From Bacteroidales bacterium (GTDB lineage: Bacteria > Bacteroidota > Bacteroidia > Bacteroidales > F082): a DNA stretch of 25,641 nt. Position 1 is the stretch's first letter. Each line of letters starts with the position of its first letter. The position numbers and the translations under genes were made by a program. The stretch lies in assembly GCA_016281295.1 (NCBI GenBank), contig JAEEII010000093.1:1-25641 (forward strand). The letters run 5' to 3'. A model generated the notes under the pieces. The model was not told the DNA's origin. It made no database searches and saw nothing but the letters and a program-made list of their open reading frames with translations. Shown here one piece after another: positions 1-7,184 of this stretch.

Positions 1-2
1 AC

Positions 3-857
3 TTCAGCATGAAGGAAGTCGGAATGCAAGGTGATACCATCACGTATAACATCGAGCCATTCACCCTCGCCCTTAGCGATGGCCACGACACAAAAATCAG
101 TTCAGACAATCTCAAAATCAGGGTTGTCAGTCAGCAGGACCGAGACAGCATCTATAACATTGTGGAGCAAATGCCGGAATTTCCCGGAGGTGTGGCTGAA
201 ATGATGACCTATCTCTCAGGAAACATCAAATATCCTGAAGAAGCCAAGGATAAAGGCATCAGCGGCAGGGTGTTCATCAGCTTTGTCGTTGAAAAGGATG
301 GTTCTGTCAATCAAGTCAAGGTGATGAAAGGCATCGGGGGTGGCTGCGACGATGAAGCGGTCCGTGTGGTGAAAGCCATGCCAAAATGGAAACCGGGGTT
401 GCAAAAAGGCAAACCAGTTCGTGTAAGCTATATGCTTCCCATTGCTTTCAAACTGGATGAGGGTGATAAATCACCGGAGGAACAAATGGAACAAGCCTTG
501 GAAAAAGCAAAAAAACCTAACAAAGATGGTGTCTATCAAATTGCTGAGACGATGCCTGAGTATCCTGGTGGCATGGATGGCCTGAGGACTTTTATTCAGG
601 AAAACCTGACCGTGCCCGAGAAGTACAAAGACATGGATACCAAGGCGGATTATCGTGTCTTCGTTCAATTTGTAGTTGCCGAAGATGGCTCTATCACCAA
701 TGTTGAGTTGCTGAAGCCGGAGCCTTCCAAAAAAGATTTGAACGATGAGGCTGTTCGCGTCGTCAAAGGCATGCCGAAATGGAAACCTGGAACAGTGGAT
801 GGCAAACCTGTCAAGGTGAGATACACGTTGCCGGTGACCTACCGGTTAGGGAAATGA
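3..857 (+). CDS. Protein with two TonB C-terminal domains (5'-partial)
   Basis: The reading frame is open to the left edge; an ATG lies at position 9, but the true start is probably outside the window. Counting from that ATG (282 residues), two copies of a TonB C-terminal (energy transducer) domain are visible. Domain 1 covers about residues 48-149 (MPEFPGG, then GRVFISFVVEKDGS, then DDEAVRVVKAMPKWKPG). Domain 2 covers about 176-281 (MPEYPGG, then VQFVVAEDGS, then DEAVRVVKGMPKWKPG). In known proteins this fold contacts TonB-dependent outer-membrane receptors from the periplasm. Bacteroidota also fuse it to BlaR1-like M56 sensor peptidases and to carboxypeptidase-like proteins, so the missing N-terminus decides the class. 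The first 45 residues match nothing I recognise. The TGA stop overlaps the first base of a strong hairpin terminator. Confident for the domains, not for the full protein. Confidence 0.85.
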   Translation, partial: FSMKEVGMQGDTITYNIEPFTLALSDGHDTKISSDNLKIRVVSQQDRDSIYNIVEQMPEFPGGVAEMMTYLSGNIKYPEEAKDKGISGRVFISFVVEKDGSVNQVKVMKGIGGGCDDEAVRVVKAMPKWKPGLQKGKPVRVSYMLPIAFKLDEGDKSPEEQMEQALEKAKKPNKDGVYQIAETMPEYPGGMDGLRTFIQENLTVPEKYKDMDTKADYRVFVQFVVAEDGSITNVELLKPEPSKKDLNDEAVRVVKGMPKWKPGTVDGKPVKVRYTLPVTYRLGK

Positions 858-884
858 AAAAAGGGGTCGCAAGACCCCTTTTTT
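857..884. terminator. Bidirectional hairpin terminator T1 (tonB-like gene / hicAB)
   Basis: A perfect 12-bp stem (AAAAAAGGGGTC / GACCCCTTTTTT) with a GCAA loop. The flanking A and T runs give a U-tract on either strand. It directly follows the TGA of the TonB-domain gene, and the hicB TAA stop (883-885, minus strand) overlaps its other arm, so it should end both converging transcripts. Its sequence is the exact reverse complement of T2 at 1544-1571. Confidence 0.9.
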
Positions 885-1221
885 ATAACATTACTGCTTT
901 AGCAAGACTCTCCCTTACAAACGCATTTAATGAAATACCGAGTTCCTGGGCCATCATAGCAGCTTTGGCGTGTAGCTCGGCTGGAATCCTGATATTAAAG
1001 CTTCCACTATAAGACTTATGTAATGGAATTCCGTTTTCAGTACAATGGGTGATATAGTCATCCACCGCGTTGACAAAATCTTCTTTCAGTTCTGAAAGTG
1101 TTTGCCCTTCATACGTAACAAGCGTCCCCTTGTCTAATCCAAGCACCTTTCCATAAAGCGTGTTTTCGCTCAATTCCGCTTCGATGCTTCCGATAAAACC
1201 TTTGTATCTCAGTGTTTCCAT
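883..1221 (-). CDS. hicB: HicB-family antitoxin
   Basis: A 112-residue protein. The N-terminal part (about residues 5-60; YKGF, GKVLGL, LVTYEGQTLSELKEDFVNAVDDY) is the partially degraded RNase-H-like HicB fold. The C-terminal part (about 75-110; NIRIPAELHAKAA, then LGISLNAFVRESL) is a ribbon-helix-helix/Arc-like DNA-binding domain. In known HicAB systems HicB neutralises the HicA mRNA interferase and represses its own operon. The start lies 1 bp after the hicA stop, so the two are translated together in the order toxin then antitoxin. The stop codon runs into terminator T1. No truncation is visible. Confidence 0.92.
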   Translation of the reverse strand: METLRYKGFIGSIEAELSENTLYGKVLGLDKGTLVTYEGQTLSELKEDFVNAVDDYITHCTENGIPLHKSYSGSFNIRIPAELHAKAAMMAQELGISLNAFVRESLAKAVML

Positions 1222-1222
1222 A

Positions 1223-1480
1223 TTATAAGAGTTTGTTTTCTTTTAGAAAATCAACGATATCTTTTAATGCTTTTTCTTTAATAATGCTTTGAGGGTGAGG
1301 TTTGTGGGCTAAATATTGTAACTGTTTTTCTTGATGGTAGAACCTAACCCTCGATCCAGATGTTTTTCCTTTGTTGTCTCGTTTAAAGCCAAGCTGAAAG
1401 AGTACCGATTCCAGCTCCTCAAAAGTAAAATCTTTGGGAAGTTGTTGGATTCTCCGTTTCAGTTTTTCTTTATTTGTCAT
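1223..1480 (-). CDS. hicA: HicA-family mRNA interferase toxin
   Basis: An 85-residue protein read from the ATG at 1480. A longer in-frame TTG start at 1531 lies inside the promoter and is rejected. The protein has the double-stranded-RNA-binding-like HicA fold signature: GFKRDNKGKTSGSRVRFYH around residues 31-49 and HKPHP at 59-63. The second motif carries the conserved histidine of the Bacteroidota subfamily. The usual GSH triplet is GSR here, so the catalytic histidine is probably supplied by the HKPHP segment. HicA proteins cleave mRNA on or near ribosomes and stop growth until bound by HicB. The gene is first in a two-gene operon with its own promoter and operator. At 85 residues it is of normal length, and nothing suggests inactivation. 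Confidence 0.9.
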   Translation of the reverse strand: MTNKEKLKRRIQQLPKDFTFEELESVLFQLGFKRDNKGKTSGSRVRFYHQEKQLQYLAHKPHPQSIIKEKALKDIVDFLKENKLL

Positions 1481-1483
1481 TAA

Positions 1484-1502
1484 GCAACTAAATTTTAGTT
1501 GC
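1484..1502 (-). promoter_or_regulatory. Probable HicB operator (perfect inverted repeat)
   Basis: Two perfect 9-bp arms (GCAACTAAA and TTTAGTTGC) are separated by one base. The site begins at the end of the -7 box and ends 3 bp before the hicA ATG, so it covers the expected transcription start. A ribbon-helix-helix dimer such as HicB binding here would block initiation, which fits known autoregulation. The palindrome is seen in the sequence; the binding is inferred. Confidence 0.75.
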
Positions 1503-1531
1503 AAAAATAGAGAATTGTTTTGATTTGTCAA
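1502..1531 (-). promoter_or_regulatory. hicAB promoter
   Basis: On the minus strand, TTGACA (1531-1526) is followed after 16 bp by TATTTTTG (1509-1502). The second box is a perfect match to the Bacteroidota -7 consensus TAnnTTTG, and the TTG of the first box is 19 bp upstream of it, a normal spacing. The transcript would have a very short leader. Confidence 0.75.
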
Positions 1532-1543
1532 GTGTTTTTAATG

Positions 1544-1571
1544 AAAAAAGGGGTCTTGCGACCCCTTTTTT
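1544..1571. terminator. Hairpin terminator T2 (glnS)
   Basis: A perfect 12-bp stem (AAAAAAGGGGTC / GACCCCTTTTTT) with a TTGC loop, starting 2 bp after the glnS TGA stop on the minus strand. It is the exact inverted copy of T1. It also insulates the hicAB promoter from glnS read-through. Confidence 0.9.
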
Positions 1572-1573
1572 CA

Positions 1574-3316
1574 TCATTGGGCTTTTGCCCAAGTATCTTT
1601 CAAAGCCACGGTTCGGTTAAAGACCAGATGTCCTGGGGTGGTGTCCTTATCCACCGTGAAGTAGCCGATGCGTTGGAACTGGAAGTGATCCAGCGGCTTG
1701 GCATCGCCTAAGAACTCTTCCACGTAGCACACGGGACGGACTTCCAATGAGTTAGGATTCATCATCTGTTTCATGGCGTCGAGAGAGCTAAGGCCTTCGT
1801 CTTTCAGGCGGGCCAGCTCATCGCGGGGGTTCTCCACCTTCCAGAGGCGGTCGTACATGCGGACTTCGGCTTGGAGGCAACGCTCGCAGCTCACCCAGTG
1901 GATGGTGCCTTTCACCTTGCGGTTGGCGCCAGGCATGCCGCTCTTGGTGTCAGGGTCATATTCGGCATAAACCTCGACCACCTCACCGTTCTCGTCTTTC
2001 TTGCAACCGGTGCATTTCACGATGTAGGCGTTCTTGAGGCGTACCTCGTTGCCGGGCGTCATGCGGAAGTATTTTTTCGGAGCATCTTCCATGAAGTCCT
2101 CCTTCTCGATCCACAGCTCACGACCAAAGGCAATCGTATGGCTGCCTGCCGTCTCGTCCTCAGGGTTGTTGATGGCATCCATCTCCTCGATTTGTCCTTC
2201 GGGGTAGTTGGTGATGACGAGCTTCACGGGGATAACCACAGCGGCCACGCGGGTGACGGGGGCGTTGAGGCCCACACGGAAGGCACTCTCCATCAAGGCG
2301 AAGTCGTTCAAAGCATCGTAGGTGGTGTAGCCAATTTTGTCGATGAACTTATGGATGCCGCTTGGGGTGTAGCCACGGCGACGGAAGCCGCAGATCGTGG
2401 GCATACGCGGGTCATCCCAGCCACTCACCAAACCTTCGTTCACCAACACTAGCAAGTTGCGCTTGCTGAGCAGGATGTAGTTGAGGTTGAGCTTGTTGAA
2501 CTCGGTCTGACGCGGACGGTTATCGTCTAAGTTATCGCCTTCGCCACGAATCTCTTTCAGCCAGTCGATAAACAGGTCGTAAAGGGGGCGGTGCACCACA
2601 AACTCCAGGGTGCAGAGCGAGTGGGTGACTCCCTCGAAGTAGTCGCTCTGTCCGTGGGCGAAGTCGTACATCGGGTAAGCGTGCCACTTGGTGCCGGTGC
2701 GATGGTGAGGCGTGTCAACGACACGGTAGATGATGGGGTCGCGGAAGTGCATGTTAGGGTTGGCCATGTCGATCTTGGCACGGAGTACCATTTTGCCCTC
2801 GCCAATCTCACCGTTGTTCATCTTGTTAAAAAGATCCAACGATTCTTCAATCGGGCGGTTGCGATAGGGGCTCTCGATGCCAGGTTGGGTAGGCGTGCCT
2901 TTTTGTGCAGCGATTTCTTCCGAACTCTGTTCATCGATGTAGGCCTTGCCGCGTTTGATTAACTCAATGGCAAAATCCCAGAGTTGCTGGAAGTAATCGG
3001 AGGCGTAATATTCGTTACCCCACTGGTAGCCAAGCCATTGGATATCCTCTTTGATGGCATCGACATATTCCATGTTCTCCTTGGTGGGGTTGGTGTCGTC
3101 AAAACGCAGGTTGCACACACCACCATGCTGGGCGGCGATGCCGAAGTCGAGACAGATGGCTTTGGCATGGCCGATGTGGAGATAGCCGTTCGGCTCTGGG
3201 GGGAAGCGGGTCTGCACCCGACCACCGTTTTTGCCGTTGCTGAGGTCTTCTTCCACCTTCGCTTCAATGAAATTGAGCGACTTCTTTTCTGTTTTTTCTT
3301 CTTCTGGGTTTGTCAT
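1574..3316 (-). CDS. glnS: Glutaminyl-tRNA synthetase
   Basis: A 580-residue class I synthetase that charges tRNA-Gln with glutamine in the cytosol. The signature sits in the PPEPNGYLHIGHAKA segment (HIGH at 47-50). The second active-site motif is LLSKR at about 282-286 in the GlnRS form, followed by GWDDPRMPTICGFRRRGY. The C-terminal half holds the two beta-barrel anticodon-binding domains. E. coli GlnRS has 554 residues, so the length is normal with a short lysine-rich N-terminal extension. It is the last gene of a leftward block, 27 bp after the C69 dipeptidase. Its start has a strong Shine-Dalgarno sequence (3325-3334), unusual in this phylum. It ends at terminator T2. Confidence 0.97.
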   Translation of the reverse strand: MTNPEEEKTEKKSLNFIEAKVEEDLSNGKNGGRVQTRFPPEPNGYLHIGHAKAICLDFGIAAQHGGVCNLRFDDTNPTKENMEYVDAIKEDIQWLGYQWGNEYYASDYFQQLWDFAIELIKRGKAYIDEQSSEEIAAQKGTPTQPGIESPYRNRPIEESLDLFNKMNNGEIGEGKMVLRAKIDMANPNMHFRDPIIYRVVDTPHHRTGTKWHAYPMYDFAHGQSDYFEGVTHSLCTLEFVVHRPLYDLFIDWLKEIRGEGDNLDDNRPRQTEFNKLNLNYILLSKRNLLVLVNEGLVSGWDDPRMPTICGFRRRGYTPSGIHKFIDKIGYTTYDALNDFALMESAFRVGLNAPVTRVAAVVIPVKLVITNYPEGQIEEMDAINNPEDETAGSHTIAFGRELWIEKEDFMEDAPKKYFRMTPGNEVRLKNAYIVKCTGCKKDENGEVVEVYAEYDPDTKSGMPGANRKVKGTIHWVSCERCLQAEVRMYDRLWKVENPRDELARLKDEGLSSLDAMKQMMNPNSLEVRPVCYVEEFLGDAKPLDHFQFQRIGYFTVDKDTTPGHLVFNRTVALKDTWAKAQ

Positions 3317-3324
3317 AATACTTA

Positions 3325-3334
3325 CTCCTTCCTT
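3325..3334 (-). promoter_or_regulatory. Strong Shine-Dalgarno before glnS
   Basis: On the minus strand AAGGAAGGAG lies 8 nt before the glnS ATG and fixes that start. Bacteroidota genes seldom use such a strong anti-16S match. Only two others were seen in this window, at the HigA-like and zinc-ribbon genes. Confidence 0.7.
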
Positions 3335-3343
3335 CGGTCTTCT

Positions 3344-5077
3344 TTAATAAGCCTTATACTTATCTCCAGTCTTCTCAATCAGAATCCGGTAGTACTCATC
3401 GCTGTACTTGGGATGCTCGCTCTTGATGGGCGTGTATTTACTTTTGGATTTTGCGGGCTGAGCGGTGTTCAGGTTGCCGTCCATGTACTTCATGAACAGG
3501 TTGTGATAGAAGGTCTTCCAAGTGGAGCAAAGCTCGTTGCCAAGGTTGCAGGAGAAGCGGGTCAACTCCTTCACCATGCCATCATGGCCTTTGATAGCGG
3601 AAACTTTCTCATCTATTTCTGGGACTAACTTTTCGGCCCATTTGCTCTCCATCTCACGCTGCATCTTGCGGATCTCGGGATGGATGTAGTTATATTTGGT
3701 GTAGGCCCAGTTGCTCATCTGGTTGAAGATCCAGAAGGCGGAGCTTTCCGACCATTGGCTCATCGAGCCGTTGCCTTCACGGTAGCTCTCTGGGATTTCA
3801 GTCATGCAGGTGTACATGGGGCAATACACGCAGTTGTCGGCATCGTCAACGCCGAACCAGATGATGCCGAAGGGGTTGTAGCCACGGCAATGGGCGACGA
3901 AGCTGAAGCCAGTCTGCTGGGTGGCGGTGGTGCGCTCATGCACGTAGGTCACGCCATCGACTTCCCAGTCCATTGGACGCCAACGGTAAGGGCAGTGGAA
4001 CGGGCCAGCACCCACGTCCTGCGACATGTCAAGCTCTGTGCCTTCGAGGTGGTCGCGCATGAAGTCCATCATGTCCAAGACACTGACTTTCTTGTTCGGC
4101 AACACCCACAGCGGCATGCGGTTGGTGGGGAAGTTGGCTGGGGTCTGGCACATTTGTGCTTTATAAGGCTGTTCGCGCTTGATGTCACGACCCGTGGCAT
4201 AGCCCCAGTATTCTTTCATGTTGTCGGTCACTTTGTTGAACATAGCCCACACGCGGAGATCGCAGAAACGGGCTCCGTCGAAGGTGACGGGGTTGTACAC
4301 GTCGGAGAAGGAGAACTGGTTGTCGGGACCGTCATAGAGCTTGGCTTCCTTGGCAAAGCTGATGACATCGTCAGCATACACGCAGTCGATGTTCTTGTCT
4401 TTCAAGAGCTTGTCAATGCTCTTATAGGTGATGCTGGTCTTGCATTTACGGGTGGCTAAGGGGAAGGTGGTGATACGAGCCTGGTTGGCATGGCCGCTCA
4501 CATAGCCGTCAGGGATGCGGCGGGCAACCCACACAGCGCCTTTGTTTTGGGGACCTTTGCCGATCATCTCCATGATCCACACCTCTTCGGTGTCGCAGAT
4601 GCTGAATGACTCGCCTTCGCTGACGTAGCCGTAGGTGGTGACAAGGTCAGCCATCCATTTGATGGCCTCGCGAGCGGTCTTGGAGCGTTGAAGAGCGATG
4701 TACATCAAGCTGCCGTAGTCGATGACACCTTGGCCATTATAGAGGGCTTCGATGCCGCCGTAGGTGGTCTCACCGATGGCGACTTGCCATTCATTCATGT
4801 TGCCTACTACATTGTAAGTGTGAGCAATCTCAGGAATCTGGCCGAGATAGGCACCGCCATCCCAGTCATAGACATCGCGCATCGACCCGGGGGCGTGGTC
4901 GGCGGCAGGGTAGTGATAGAGTTCGCCGTAAAGCACATGGCTGTCGGCAGCGTAGGAAATCATGCAGCTGCCATCAGCAGAGGCACCTTTGGTAATCAAG
5001 AAATTAGTGCAGGCATTGGCTTTGCCAAAAGCAAATACCAGAGCCAAGGCCATCATTGCAGTGAAAAGTCTTTTCAT
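3344..5077 (-). CDS. C69-family dipeptidase (secreted)
   Basis: A 577-residue protein of the N-terminal-nucleophile peptidase family C69 (PepD/dipeptidase A type), which cleaves dipeptides. Residues 1-22 form a signal peptide ending ANA. The next residue, Cys23 (CTNFLITKGAS), is the expected catalytic nucleophile exposed by cleavage. Further family features are the DWDGGAYLG region, NEWQVAIGETTYGG and EGESFSICDTEEVWIMEMIG. It probably acts in the periplasm or at the surface in peptide use. The ANA-C junction resembles a lipobox only superficially, because the cysteine is the nucleophile. It follows ribF by 74 bp and precedes glnS by 27 bp. No clear promoter was seen in the AT-rich 74-bp gap. 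Confidence 0.93.
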   Translation of the reverse strand: MKRLFTAMMALALVFAFGKANACTNFLITKGASADGSCMISYAADSHVLYGELYHYPAADHAPGSMRDVYDWDGGAYLGQIPEIAHTYNVVGNMNEWQVAIGETTYGGIEALYNGQGVIDYGSLMYIALQRSKTAREAIKWMADLVTTYGYVSEGESFSICDTEEVWIMEMIGKGPQNKGAVWVARRIPDGYVSGHANQARITTFPLATRKCKTSITYKSIDKLLKDKNIDCVYADDVISFAKEAKLYDGPDNQFSFSDVYNPVTFDGARFCDLRVWAMFNKVTDNMKEYWGYATGRDIKREQPYKAQMCQTPANFPTNRMPLWVLPNKKVSVLDMMDFMRDHLEGTELDMSQDVGAGPFHCPYRWRPMDWEVDGVTYVHERTTATQQTGFSFVAHCRGYNPFGIIWFGVDDADNCVYCPMYTCMTEIPESYREGNGSMSQWSESSAFWIFNQMSNWAYTKYNYIHPEIRKMQREMESKWAEKLVPEIDEKVSAIKGHDGMVKELTRFSCNLGNELCSTWKTFYHNLFMKYMDGNLNTAQPAKSKSKYTPIKSEHPKYSDEYYRILIEKTGDKYKAY

Positions 5078-5151
5078 GTTGAATAGTTTATTTGTTTAAT
5101 TATCAATTATTTATTTGTTAATTACTTTTGTTATCTAACCTTCTTACTTTT

Positions 5152-6090
5152 TTACAAAGATAGTCTTTTTTTCGCTTCCAGACGATCTTGTTCTAATTGT
5201 CTCTTCAACGCCTCAAGTCCTGTGAATTTTTCTTCGTCGCGGATTCGGTCAAAGAACCAAACTTTTAAGGTTTTTCCGTATAAATCTCCATCGAAATCAA
5301 AGACGTTGACCTCGATGATGAAGTCGCCGTCGGCACGGTCGCCGATAGTGGGCCGCACCCCTGTGTTGGCCATGGCGTTATATCTTTTCCCGTCGATGAT
5401 GGTTTGGCAGGCATATACCCCAGGGTTGTTGATCATCATGAACTCGTCGGGGATGTCGAGGTTGGCGGTGGGGAAGCCGATGGTGCGTCCAATCTCGTTG
5501 CCTCTGACCACCGGTCCCGTGACAGAATAGGGATATCCCAGCAACTCATTGGCTGATTTCACGTTGCCAGTCCAAAGGAAGTTGCGGATCTTAGTGGAGC
5601 TTACCGCCACGCCGTTGATGTATTGGGCTTCGAGCTGCACGGTCCTGAAACCGTATTGGCTGCTGAGACTGTTCAACATCTCATAGTCGCCCATTCTGTT
5701 CTTGCCGAAATGATGGTCGTAACCCACCACGATGACGGCGGGATGAATACGTTCGATGATGTAGTCGCGGATGAACACTTCAGAAGGTGTGCTGGCAAAT
5801 TCTTTGGTGAATGGTATGATGACCACGTTGTCGATGCCATAGTTTTCGAATTTCTCCATCTTTTCCTCTTGGGAGCAGATGAAACGCAAACGCTCTGTTC
5901 CGATAGCCAGCACTTGGCGGGGATGAGGGTAAAAGGTGACCACCACGGTCTCTCCATCGACTTCCTTGGCCAAACGACGCATCTCCTTGAAGATGGCTTG
6001 ATGGCCAAGATGCACGCCATCGAAAGTGCCAATGGTGACTACTGCGTTTTTGATGTTTCGGGCTTGTATGTTGTTTTGGATGATTTTCAT
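5152..6090 (-). CDS. ribF: Bifunctional riboflavin kinase / FAD synthetase
   Basis: A 312-residue protein of normal RibF length that makes FMN from riboflavin and then FAD. The N-terminal nucleotidyltransferase domain carries GTFDGVHLGH (21-30, with the HxGH motif), YPHPRQVL, GYDHHFGK (123-130) and SSTKIR (164-169). The C-terminal flavokinase domain carries RTIGFPTANL (GFPTAN at 205-210) and GVYAC. The start codon overlaps the asd stop codon as ATGA, so translation is probably coupled to asd. No FMN riboswitch is visible, and coupling leaves little room for one. Confidence 0.96.
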   Translation of the reverse strand: MKIIQNNIQARNIKNAVVTIGTFDGVHLGHQAIFKEMRRLAKEVDGETVVVTFYPHPRQVLAIGTERLRFICSQEEKMEKFENYGIDNVVIIPFTKEFASTPSEVFIRDYIIERIHPAVIVVGYDHHFGKNRMGDYEMLNSLSSQYGFRTVQLEAQYINGVAVSSTKIRNFLWTGNVKSANELLGYPYSVTGPVVRGNEIGRTIGFPTANLDIPDEFMMINNPGVYACQTIIDGKRYNAMANTGVRPTIGDRADGDFIIEVNVFDFDGDLYGKTLKVWFFDRIRDEEKFTGLEALKRQLEQDRLEAKKRLSL

Positions 6091-7091
6091 AGAATGTGGT
6101 TAATAAGGTATCGTGCGATTTGCACGGCGTTGGTGGCAGCACCTTTGCGGATGTTGTCGCTGACAACCCAGAAGTTAAGGCCGTTCTCGATGCTGAAATC
6201 CCTGCGGATTCTGCCCACGAAGACCTCGTCTTTGTCGTAGGCGGTGATGGCCATGGGGTAGAGGTTTTGGGTGGGGTTGTCCTGAACCACGATACCAGGA
6301 AAGCGCTCCAGCAGACGACGAACCTCCTCCAGCTCAAAAGGCTTGTTGAACTCGACGTTCACCGCTTCAGAATGACCTCCGGTGACAGGAACCCTGCATA
6401 CCGTGGCAGTGATGGCAATCTGGGGGGCTCTCAGAATCTTGCGAGTCTCATTCACCAACTTTTCTTCCTCAGTGGTGTATCCGTTCTCCAAAAAATCACC
6501 GCCATGGGGCAGTACGTTCCGGTATATCTGATGGGGATAGGCGTTGGGGAGATTAGAGGTGAGAGGTGAGAGGTTAGAGGTTTCTTCGCGGTTGAGTTGA
6601 TTAATGCCCTTTAGGCCGCTGCCGCTGACACTTTGATAGGTGGCAATGACCAGCCGTTTAATGTCAAAGGCCTGGTGCAACGGTGCCAGTGCCATCACCA
6701 TCTCGATCGTAGAGCAATTTGGATTGGCGATGATATGCGTGTCTTTGTTGATGGTGTCGGCGTTGATTTCTGGAACCACCAAAGGAACCTCTGTGTTCAT
6801 GCGCCAGGCAGAACTGTTATCAACGACGTATGTGCCTTTTTCCGCAAACAATGGGGCGTATCGCTTCGAGGCGGTGGCGCCTGCCGAGAAAATGGCAATG
6901 TCAGGACAGGCTTCTATGGCATCTTCCACACTCACCAAACGATGCGTTTTCCCTTGAAACACGATTTCTTTGCCGATGGACTTCTCTGAAGCGGCGACAA
7001 TCAATTCGTCGATTGTAATTTTCTGTTCATCAAGAACTTGAAGCATCTTTGAGCCGACTAATCCTGTGGCTCCCACCACTGCTATTTTCAT
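6087..7091 (-). CDS. asd: Aspartate-semialdehyde dehydrogenase
   Basis: A 334-residue enzyme that reduces aspartyl phosphate to aspartate semialdehyde, the branch point to lysine, diaminopimelate, threonine and methionine. The ATG at 7091 is chosen because the protein then begins directly with the Rossmann motif (MKIAVVGATGLVG). An in-frame TTG 33 bp upstream is unlikely. The active-site cysteine is Cys126 in ANPNCSTIEM; other family motifs are DNSSAWRM, YPHQIYRNVLPHGGDFLENG and TGGHSE. About residues 170-183 (EETSNLSPLTSNLPN) look like an extra insertion coded by four copies of a 7-bp repeat (6554-6581), in a loop where homologues are shorter or differ. First gene of the leftward block; its stop overlaps ribF. 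Confidence 0.95.
   Translation of the reverse strand: MKIAVVGATGLVGSKMLQVLDEQKITIDELIVAASEKSIGKEIVFQGKTHRLVSVEDAIEACPDIAIFSAGATASKRYAPLFAEKGTYVVDNSSAWRMNTEVPLVVPEINADTINKDTHIIANPNCSTIEMVMALAPLHQAFDIKRLVIATYQSVSGSGLKGINQLNREETSNLSPLTSNLPNAYPHQIYRNVLPHGGDFLENGYTTEEEKLVNETRKILRAPQIAITATVCRVPVTGGHSEAVNVEFNKPFELEEVRRLLERFPGIVVQDNPTQNLYPMAITAYDKDEVFVGRIRRDFSIENGLNFWVVSDNIRKGAATNAVQIARYLINHIL
6554..6581. repeat. Heptanucleotide tandem array inside asd
   Basis: Four exact 7-bp units on the plus strand: TAGAGGT, GAGAGGT, GAGAGGT, TAGAGGT. Read on the minus strand they code for TSNLSPLTS in Asd. The unit is not a multiple of three, so gaining or losing one copy would shift the asd frame. Confidence 0.85.
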
Positions 7092-7140
7092 TTTTATCGG
7101 AATAATATTCAACTTTTGTATCAACGCATATTCTTCTGCT

Positions 7141-7176
7141 TATCTTTGCAGAGAAAAAATGCAACTTGCAAAGATA
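7141..7176. promoter_or_regulatory. Divergent promoter region, asd / lamin-tail gene
   Basis: The plus strand has TATCTTTGCA at 7141-7150 and its exact inverse TGCAAAGATA at 7167-7176. Each arm holds a perfect Bacteroidota -7 box (TATCTTTG), one facing each gene. The rightward box has a TTTG 22 bp upstream (7115-7118); no clear -33 box is seen for the leftward one. The 10-bp inverted repeat with a 16-bp centre could also bind a shared regulator. Confidence 0.6.
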
Positions 7177-7184
7177 GTTAAAAT

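Noticed and set aside
1871..2452. Long open frame on the plus strand opposite glnS (193 codons), and similar ones opposite the C69, ileS and T9SS genes
   Set aside because: These are frames antisense to well-supported genes with no recognisable domains, explained by codon bias of the real gene.
5006..5020. Lipoprotein signal (ANA-C) on the C69 dipeptidase
   Set aside because: The -3 to -1 residues do not fit a lipobox, and the cysteine is the family nucleophile.
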